Part shown: in pieces, positions 8,160-14,128 of the stretch | Layout: each line of letters starts with the position of its first letter | How positions within the stretch are numbered: position 1 is the first letter of the stretch | Source of the DNA: Ignavibacteriales bacterium | GTDB taxonomy: Bacteria > Bacteroidota > Ignavibacteria > Ignavibacteriales > Ignavibacteriaceae | Length of the DNA: 14,128 nt | Reading direction: 5' to 3' | Assembly: GCA_027349615.1 (NCBI GenBank) | Contig: DAIEML010000035.1 | Span: 1 to 14,128, forward strand | Notes under the pieces: generated by a model | Databases searched by the model: none | Seen by the model: only the letters and a program-made list of their open reading frames with translations | Told to the model about the DNA's origin: nothing | Translations under genes and position numbers: made by a program

Positions 8160-9410
8160 ATGAAAAAACTATTCTTATTTCTTTTCACTTTATTATTTAT
8201 TATAAACAGCGGATTTCCACAGAGCCACCAGAAAAAATCCAATCTGGTTATTGGAGCTGATCGTTTACTTTCTGATTATTTTCATTTAATAAAAGGAAAA
8301 CGAATTGGATTGGTAACTAACGAATCCGGAGTTCTATCAAATGGAACTTCTCTTGTAGATACACTAGCAAACATAAATGATGTAAAATTAGTTGCTCTAT
8401 TTGGTCCTGAACATGGAGTTCGAAGTGATGCGCCAGCAGGCAAAAGCGTAGACAATTCTATTGATGCAAAAACCGGAATAAAAGTTTATTCATTGTACGG
8501 TAAAAACAAAAAGCCTACAACAGAAATGCTAAAGAATGTTGATGTTCTTGTTTATGATATTCAAGACGTCGGCGCAAGATTTTATACTTTCATTTCTACG
8601 TTATTTTATGTTGTTCAATCAGGAGCTGAAAATCATATTCCAGTAATTGTTTTAGATAGACCAAATCCAATTAATGGTATTAATGTCGAAGGTCCAATTA
8701 GAAAAGAAAATGAAACATCATTTGTTGGCATAGCACCTCTGCCGATAATGCCAGGAATGACGATTGGAGAATTGGCAAGAATTTATGCCGGCGAACATTA
8801 TATTGGAAAAAATTTGAATCCCAACCTAACAATTGTTAAGATGAAAAATTGGAAACGAAATTCTTATCTCGATAATTATTCATTACCGTGGATAAGTCCT
8901 TCTCCAAATATTCCGGATTTAGAAACTGCTATTGTATATCCAGGTACTTGTTTAATTGAAGGCACAAATGTTTCTGAAGGCCGAGGTACATTGCATCCAT
9001 TTTTAACAATTGGAGCACCATATATTAATTCTGACTCACTCATAAATAAATTAATTGTATTAAAAATTCCTGGCGTAGAATTGAAGCCAATATCTTACAT
9101 TCCAAACGATATTCCCAAAATGGTTTCAAATCCGAAATATAAGGGAGAAAAATGTAATGGAATTTCAATTCATATAGCTGATAGAAAGAAGTTCAACGCG
9201 GTTGATTTTGGGCTGAAGTTAGTTTGCGCAATTCACTCACTTTATCCGGAAAAATTCAAGTTTAGAGATTCCGGTTTTGATAGATTAAGCGGCGATAAAT
9301 CAGTAAGAGAAAAAATATTAGCTGGAATTGCATCAGCTAAGATTGAAAATTCGTGGAAGAAAGAATTAAAAGATTTTTTAAGGATAAGAAAAAAATATTT
9401 ACTTTATTAA
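8160..9410 (+). CDS. namZ: Exo-beta-N-acetylmuramidase NamZ family protein (DUF1343)
   Basis: Family PF07075, whose characterised members (NamZ) release N-acetylmuramic acid from the non-reducing end of peptidoglycan fragments. From the ATG at 8160 the protein has 416 residues. It begins with a signal peptide (about 1-22, MKK then a hydrophobic core), so it is exported. Family blocks follow in order: GLVTNESGV (50-58), FGPEHGVRSD (81-90), DIQDVGARFYT (133-143), LDRPNPINGINVEGP (165-179) and LIEGTNVSEGRGT (265-277). An in-frame TTG at 8148 would add four residues; ATG is preferred because it gives a cleaner signal peptide. No Shine-Dalgarno sequence is evident. A lipoprotein gene follows after 32 bases. 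Family assignment is firm; enzyme activity is inferred. Confidence 0.9.
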   Translation: MKKLFLFLFTLLFIINSGFPQSHQKKSNLVIGADRLLSDYFHLIKGKRIGLVTNESGVLSNGTSLVDTLANINDVKLVALFGPEHGVRSDAPAGKSVDNSIDAKTGIKVYSLYGKNKKPTTEMLKNVDVLVYDIQDVGARFYTFISTLFYVVQSGAENHIPVIVLDRPNPINGINVEGPIRKENETSFVGIAPLPIMPGMTIGELARIYAGEHYIGKNLNPNLTIVKMKNWKRNSYLDNYSLPWISPSPNIPDLETAIVYPGTCLIEGTNVSEGRGTLHPFLTIGAPYINSDSLINKLIVLKIPGVELKPISYIPNDIPKMVSNPKYKGEKCNGISIHIADRKKFNAVDFGLKLVCAIHSLYPEKFKFRDSGFDRLSGDKSVREKILAGIASAKIENSWKKELKDFLRIRKKYLLY

Positions 9411-9442
9411 CCATCTGTATTTCAGATTAAAAGGAAAGCATA

Positions 9443-10489
9443 ATGAAAAAATTCTTAGTCATTTTATTTTTAAGTACAATTATTTTCGGATGCAGTAAAA
9501 AAGCAACTGATACGCCAGCTGATCTAAAAGCAAAATTAAAAGTTGATACTACAGCAATCAAAACTTCACCAATTGATAATCCAAATCAAAAGTTTAATCT
9601 TTCTTATAAATTTGAAAAAGGAAAATCTTATCAGTACAGGATAGCTTCTTTTTCCGAAGATAATTTTATTATAAAGGCTGATACAAATGTTACAAAAAAA
9701 ATCAAACAAAGTGTTATTTATATTGTTAATGTCGATCTTCAAAACCAGGATAAAGATGGAGTAATGGAATTTACATGCGAAATCAAATCAATTCTATTTA
9801 ATGCGTCTGATGGCGGTCAAATGATGATGTACAATTCCGGCGACGCAAATGATTCGACCGAATTAGAGAGATATGCTCAGTATGCTTCTTTAATAAATAA
9901 TCCATTCGGTATTCGTGTTGGAAAAGCAGGCGGCATTTTAGAAATTTTCCGTGCAGATAAAATTGTTAATAAATTCCTTGAGCTTAATAAAAAGCCTTCT
10001 ACATCGGTTAATCAAGAACAACGAGATTATTTAAATAACACGATAACACAAGGATCATTAAAACCTTTAGTAACTCAACTCTTCCGTGAATTGCCGACAA
10101 ATACTGTTGCAAAAGATTCATCTTGGTCTTTTACTCAACCAGCTTCTCCGTTCCTAATTTTCAAACTTGAAAATACAAACTTGTTTAAGGTAAGCGGGCT
10201 TGAAAAATATAACAGCGACACAGTTGCAATTCTTAACGCTGGATTAAAAACTGTGGTAAGCGGCGATACAAAGTATGAAGAGCGAGGTGCGAAATTTAAT
10301 TTTACAAAACCAGTTACTTCTGCAGACGGCGCAATTTATTTCAATGTTTCCAAAGGATGTGTTCAGAAATCTAATATCAAAACACGCATTCATATTTATT
10401 TTACAATGGAAGCGCCTTCACCTAAAGGGATGCAAAAAGGAAATAAAACTGAAGATATAACTAATACGAATATTGTAGAATTACTATAA
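9443..10489 (+). CDS. Putative lipoprotein of unknown function (possibly DUF6263-like)
   Basis: 348 residues starting with a lipoprotein signal: MKK, a hydrophobic core and a lipobox-like IIFGC with Cys17, then SKK, suggesting anchoring on the periplasmic side of a membrane. No enzyme motif was recognised. The mature part opens with a low-complexity linker (about 18-50). A beta-rich domain follows, beginning LSYKFEKGKSYQYR (about 53-66), a pattern of the 'YxFxxGxxYxY' type that I associate tentatively with DUF6263. The ATG at 9443 is preceded by AAAAGGAAAG. It lies 32 bases after namZ, with no terminator between, so the pair is probably cotranscribed and may share an envelope role. The hairpin at 10501-10541 follows its stop. 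Confidence 0.75.
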   Translation: MKKFLVILFLSTIIFGCSKKATDTPADLKAKLKVDTTAIKTSPIDNPNQKFNLSYKFEKGKSYQYRIASFSEDNFIIKADTNVTKKIKQSVIYIVNVDLQNQDKDGVMEFTCEIKSILFNASDGGQMMMYNSGDANDSTELERYAQYASLINNPFGIRVGKAGGILEIFRADKIVNKFLELNKKPSTSVNQEQRDYLNNTITQGSLKPLVTQLFRELPTNTVAKDSSWSFTQPASPFLIFKLENTNLFKVSGLEKYNSDTVAILNAGLKTVVSGDTKYEERGAKFNFTKPVTSADGAIYFNVSKGCVQKSNIKTRIHIYFTMEAPSPKGMQKGNKTEDITNTNIVELL

Positions 10490-10500
10490 AAAATTTTCTA

Positions 10501-10541
10501 CTCTTAATCTTGTTCAATTTTATTTTGAACAAGATTAAGAG
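10501..10541. terminator. Convergent hairpin between lipoprotein gene and ribBA
   Basis: Perfect 17-base inverted repeat: left arm 10501-10517 begins CTCTTAATC, right arm 10525-10541, with a 7-base T-rich loop. It sits between two convergent genes. On the minus strand the stem is followed by TAGAAAATTTTTTAT, a U-rich tail, so it fits best as the ribBA terminator. On the plus strand the following bases are purine-rich, so termination there is less certain. Confidence 0.8.
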
Positions 10542-10553
10542 GAAGAAAAAATC

Positions 10554-11129
10554 TCACCTTAAAATTAGATGGCCTAGTTTATCACGTTTAGTTTTTAAAT
10601 ACTTTACATTATTTTCATTCGGCGGAATTTCGATTGGAATTCTTTCAATGATTTCAAGTCCATATCCTTTTAAGCCAATAACTTTTTTGGGATTATTAGT
10701 AAGCAATTTTATTTTTCTTACACCTAAATCCAAAAGAATTTGAGCGCCGATTCCGTAATCGCGAAGATCTGCTTTAAAACCTAGCGCTTCATTTGCTTCA
10801 ACTGTATCGTTACCTTTTTCCTGAAGTCCATATGCAAGAAGTTTGTTTACCAAACCGATTCCTCTGCCCTCTTGCCTCATATAAAGGAAAACGCCTTTGC
10901 CTTCTTTCTCAATCATATCAAGCGAAGCATTTAATTGATCGTGACAATCGCATCGAAGCGAATGAAAAACATCACCCGTTAAACATTCGGAATGCATTCT
11001 AACTAAAATTGGTTTTGAATGATCAATTTTCCCTTTGATCATAGCAATATGTTCTTTATGATCAACAAGGCTTTTATAAATTTTTACTTTAAAATTGCCA
11101 TGCTTAGTTGGAAGCTTTGCTTCAGCAAC
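10554..11129 (-). CDS. ribA: GTP cyclohydrolase II domain of ribBA, in a frame shifted from the ribB part
   Basis: Converts GTP to the first pyrimidine intermediate of riboflavin synthesis. The zinc site is intact: [10 protein letters not shown] and LRCDCH give the three Cys ligands. RQEGRGIGL supplies the catalytic and GTP-binding block, and the end (TKRDKLGHL) is typical. Reading from the slip point at 11129, the frame starts [15 protein letters not shown], the normal linker and first strand of RibA in RibBA fusions, and gives 191 residues. The first ATG in this frame, at 11042, lies 29 codons later and would remove that strand; it has no ribosome binding site. The frame is open upstream only to 11144, where a TAG blocks it. 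So this part is probably reached only by a frame change, or the gene is broken in this assembly. Confidence 0.88.
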   Translation of the reverse strand, partial: VAEAKLPTKHGNFKVKIYKSLVDHKEHIAMIKGKIDHSKPILVRMHSECLTGDVFHSLRCDCHDQLNASLDMIEKEGKGVFLYMRQEGRGIGLVNKLLAYGLQEKGNDTVEANEALGFKADLRDYGIGAQILLDLGVRKIKLLTNNPKKVIGLKGYGLEIIERIPIEIPPNENNVKYLKTKRDKLGHLILR

Positions 11130-11746
11130 TTTTTCATTATTAATCTATTCCAATAATATTTAATTAAATCTTTAACAGTTAAAATTTTTAATTTAAATTT
11201 TTCGGCAATTTTTACAAGATCAGGGACACGCGCCATCTCACCATTGTCGTGAAGAATTTCGCACAACACTCCAGCAGTTTTTAAGTTTGAAAGTTTGCAA
11301 ATATCAACAGCAGCTTCTGTATGACCGGCTCGTCTTAAAACACCTTCATCAAATGCACGAAGAGGAAAAATATGTCCCGGACGAGCGAAATCATCTGTCT
11401 TACTTTTATCATCAATAATTTTTTTAATAGTTAATGCCCTGTCGGCAGCGGAAATTCCGGTAGTCGTTCCTTCTTTTGCATCAATAGTAACTGTAAATTG
11501 AGTACCATGCAAAGCAGAATTTGAATCAACCATTAATGGAAGTCCAAGTTCATCTAGTCGGCGTCCGCTGACAGCAACGCAAATCATTCCTCTGCCGTGC
11601 TTAGCCATAAAGTTTACAATTTCCGGAGTTACATATTCCGCAGCACAGACGAAATCTCCTTCATTCTCTCTGTCTTCATCATCAACTATTATTAGAAGCT
11701 TTCCATTTTTTATTTCTTCAATAGCTTCTTCAACTGAGCAAAACAT
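11084..11746 (-). CDS. ribB: 3,4-dihydroxy-2-butanone-4-phosphate synthase part of a frame-shifted ribBA
   Basis: Makes the four-carbon unit of riboflavin from ribulose 5-phosphate. Family motifs are complete: [11 protein letters not shown] (22-32), HGRGMICV (50-57), [11 protein letters not shown] (96-106), [10 protein letters not shown] (122-131) and [10 protein letters not shown] (139-148). Up to about residue 206 the sequence follows a RibBA fusion, including the linker start DLIKY. After an A5 run at 11130-11134 this frame runs into 14 unrelated residues and a TAA at 11084, while the expected linker continues in the -1 frame. Joined there, the product would be 397 residues, the usual RibBA length. 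The ATG at 11746 has AGGTGA at 11751-11756. A one-base deletion, real or from sequencing, is the simplest reading; recoding is possible. Confidence 0.9.
   Translation of the reverse strand: MFCSVEEAIEEIKNGKLLIIVDDEDRENEGDFVCAAEYVTPEIVNFMAKHGRGMICVAVSGRRLDELGLPLMVDSNSALHGTQFTVTIDAKEGTTTGISAADRALTIKKIIDDKSKTDDFARPGHIFPLRAFDEGVLRRAGHTEAAVDICKLSNLKTAGVLCEILHDNGEMARVPDLVKIAEKFKLKILTVKDLIKYYWNRLIMKKLLKQSFQLSMAILK
11111..11137 (-). other. ribBA frame-change site: A5G run plus small hairpin
   Basis: The transcript reads ATG AAA AAG in the ribB frame (11137-11129), then TTGCT, then a 5-bp stem GAAGC-AAA-GCTTC (mRNA sense, 11123-11111). A -1 shift on AAA AAG, or one extra A in the run, restores VAEAKLPT and the whole RibA domain. 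The heptamer is G AAA AAG, not the canonical A AAA AAG. The 5-base spacer to the stem is within the range usual for -1 recoding sites, but the stem is weak. Confidence 0.6.
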
Positions 11747-11826
11747 TTTATCACCTAAATTTTATATTCCGATTTACAACTTAATCTTAAATTAAGTTTC
11801 ATAAAAAGGAAATGGATTTATTTAAC

Positions 11827-12156
11827 TCAATTACTTTCTTTAGTTCCGGAAGGCAAAATTGTTGCAATTGCAGAACGTTCATATTTAAGTTTTACGTTGT
11901 CGCTTACTTGCAAAAGCACAGTCTTTTCGTCTATGTGAACGATTGTACCATGCAAGCCGCCGCTAGTAATTACCTTATCACCCTTCTGCATACCTGAAAG
12001 TAATTTCTCTCTTTCTTTTGCTCGCTTTTGCTGTGGTCTAATTATCATAAAATAAAATATTAAAAAGATAGCACCAAACATTATTATTGTGCTGACTAAA
12101 CTTCCACTGCCGCCGCCGCCATTTGGCGGAGGTGCCATTGCTAATAAAGATTCCAA
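11827..12156 (-). CDS. yajC: Preprotein translocase subunit YajC
   Basis: Small inner-membrane protein associated with SecDF and the Sec translocon. The 109 residues contain a Pro/Gly-rich start (APPPNGGGGSG), one membrane helix (about 20-39), the hallmark IRPQQKRAKER directly after it, and the cytosolic GDKVITSGGLHGTIVHI block. The start is TTG at 12156. A perfect GGAGG (plus-strand 12162-12166), lying inside the last codons of tgt, sits 5 bases upstream, and MESLLAMAPPP is a natural YajC N-terminus. The alternative ATG six codons later lacks such a site. It begins directly after the tgt stop, so the two are translationally coupled; tgt-yajC is a widespread gene pair. secD and secF are not in the window. 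Confidence 0.95.
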   Translation of the reverse strand: MESLLAMAPPPNGGGGSGSLVSTIIMFGAIFLIFYFMIIRPQQKRAKEREKLLSGMQKGDKVITSGGLHGTIVHIDEKTVLLQVSDNVKLKYERSAIATILPSGTKESN

Positions 12157-13314
<1,158 letters not shown>

Positions 13315-13352
13315 CTATTCTGCGTAGTCAAATCTCTTTAATTTTCAGGTTA

Positions 13353-13385
13353 CAAATTTACGGTTATTTATATTCAAGAACCAAA
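13353..13385 (-). promoter_or_regulatory. Bacteroidota-type promoter of tgt
   Basis: On the minus strand TTTG (plus 13382-13385) is followed after 21 bases by TAAATTTG (plus 13353-13360). Both halves match the -33 TTTG and -7 TAnnTTTG consensus at an acceptable spacing. The -7 box ends about 44 bases before the TTG start of tgt, giving a leader of roughly 40 bases. This is the best-supported promoter in the window. Confidence 0.65.
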
Positions 13386-13529
13386 AGATTATAAAAATTG
13401 AAATCATGAAAAAATTTATTTTTTAATCAATACTTTCAAATCGAATGAAATTTATGATTAAAATAAATACATGCACTTAATGCATTATTATTTCAAATTT
13501 TTATGCTATAATAATTTCATATTTCTTTT

Positions 13530-13537
13530 TATCTTTG
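13530..13537 (+). promoter_or_regulatory. TAnnTTTG -7 box for fabF
   Basis: TATCTTTG, identical to the box before sucD, lies 54 bases before the fabF ATG. No TTTG was found at the -33 position, so only the downstream half is supported. Confidence 0.5.
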
Positions 13538-13591
13538 CCGTTAAATTTCTAGTTTTTCATAAGTCATTTAGAAACAATAGTAAGGATAAAT

Positions 13592-14128
13592 ATGTCGCAA
13601 GATAAAAGAAGAGTTGTAGTTACTGGAATGGGTGCTCTAACTCCAATTGGATTAACTGTTGAGGAATTTTGGAACGGAATGATGGAAAGTAAAAGCGGCT
13701 GCGCGACAATTACAAGTTTTGATACATCCAAACTCGATACAAAGTTTGGATGTGAACTTAAAGGATTTGAAGTAACAAAATACATTGATAAAAAAACTGC
13801 ACGAAGAATGGATAGGTATGCTCAATATGCAATGGCTGCATCAATTCAAGCAGTTAACGATAGCGATCTAAAACCAGAAACTTTGTCTGAAGATGAAAAA
13901 TCAAGAATCGGAGTTGTTTTCGGCAGCGGTATTGGCGGAATAGAAACTTTTTACAAGCAATCAGTAGTTAATCATGTTGAAGGGCCACAGCGCATTTCTC
14001 CTTTCTTTATTCCAATGCTTATTCCGGATATTGCCAGCGGTTTTATTTCAATTCATTATGGATTTAGAGGACCAAATTATTGCATAGTTTCTGCATGTGC
14101 AACCGCAAATAATAATATGATTGACGGA
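13592..14128 (+). CDS. fabF: Beta-ketoacyl-ACP synthase II, 3' end beyond window
   Basis: Condensing enzyme that extends acyl-ACP with malonyl-ACP in fatty-acid synthesis. The first 179 codons are present and the frame is open at the window end; the family is about 410-420 residues, so more than half is missing. It opens with RRVVVTGMGALTPIG (6-20). The KTARRMDRYAQYA stretch (68-80) and VVFGSGIGG (108-116) follow, and the active-site Cys169 sits in VSACATAN. The two catalytic His residues lie beyond the edge. The ATG at 13592 has AAGG about 8 bases upstream. FabF is preferred over FabB because of the N-terminal blocks, but a paralogue cannot be excluded from half a protein. Confidence 0.93.
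   Translation, partial: MSQDKRRVVVTGMGALTPIGLTVEEFWNGMMESKSGCATITSFDTSKLDTKFGCELKGFEVTKYIDKKTARRMDRYAQYAMAASIQAVNDSDLKPETLSEDEKSRIGVVFGSGIGGIETFYKQSVVNHVEGPQRISPFFIPMLIPDIASGFISIHYGFRGPNYCIVSACATANNNMIDG

Noticed and set aside
9413..9427. Small palindrome ATCTG-tattt-CAGAT between namZ and the lipoprotein gene
   Set aside because: Five base pairs and no T-run; too weak to call a terminator.
11040..11042. ATG at 11042 as an independent ribA start
   Set aside because: It would delete the [10 protein letters not shown] strand that RibA needs and has no Shine-Dalgarno sequence, so a frame change in ribBA explains the data better.
11779..11797. Hairpin ACTTAAT-cttaa-ATTAAGT between yajC and ribBA as a terminator
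   Set aside because: The 7-bp stem is almost all A-T and no U-tract follows in the minus direction, so it is probably chance in AT-rich DNA.
11747..11826. Possible FMN riboswitch upstream of ribBA
   Set aside because: Only 80 bases separate yajC from ribBA, with none of the conserved FMN-element blocks; the space is too short for the fold.
13564..13785. Minus-strand 73-codon frame over the fabF start
   Set aside because: It overlaps the conserved N-terminus of fabF antisense and extends over its promoter side without any coding signal.

Overview
The window is a 14.1 kb stretch of an AT-rich bacterial chromosome carrying almost only housekeeping genes. I infer a Bacteroidota/Chlorobi-group organism, with Ignavibacteria-like the best guess. 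The reasons are low GC, TAnnTTTG-type promoter boxes (Bacteroidota sigma factor), the 'KKIP(D/E)LA' style of TatA, a split PurS/PurQ, a lone GatA, and a NamZ-family muramidase. The placement rests on gene style, not on a marker gene. No tRNA, rRNA, CRISPR array, IS element or prophage was seen, and no stretch over 300 bases lacks a gene.

Layout: (1) 1-4339, plus strand, a tight run psd-pssA-purS-purQ-tatA-tatA-gatA. It covers phosphatidylethanolamine synthesis, the glutaminase half of FGAM synthase, two near-identical Tat pore subunits and the amidase subunit of the tRNA-dependent amidotransferase. (2) 4350-6344, minus strand, a KimA-like APC-superfamily transporter, ending 10 bases from the end of gatA. 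(3) 6345-6615, a divergent promoter region. (4) 6616-10489, plus strand, sucD (with a lysine-rich tail) and ndk, then a strong terminator, then namZ and an unrecognised lipoprotein. (5) 10501-10541, a perfect 17-bp hairpin between convergent genes. (6) 10554-13308, minus strand, tgt-yajC-ribBA, in which ribBA is split by a one-base frame change in an A-run. (7) 13592 to the end, plus strand, the first 179 codons of fabF.

How the genes fit together: PssA and Psd are consecutive steps from CDP-diacylglycerol to phosphatidylethanolamine. PurS and PurQ are partners of a PurL encoded elsewhere. SucD makes a nucleoside triphosphate that Ndk can interconvert. Tgt and YajC are a common bacterial gene pair. 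RibBA feeds both branches of riboflavin synthesis. NamZ and the lipoprotein probably act at the cell envelope.

Nothing here looks like an undescribed multigene system. The observations most worth checking are the ribBA frame change at a homopolymer with a small hairpin just downstream, the tandem tatA pair with opposite charges at residue 9, the SucD lysine tail, and the terminator-like hairpin immediately before namZ. TTG is the apparent start codon of five of the fifteen genes whose start is visible.
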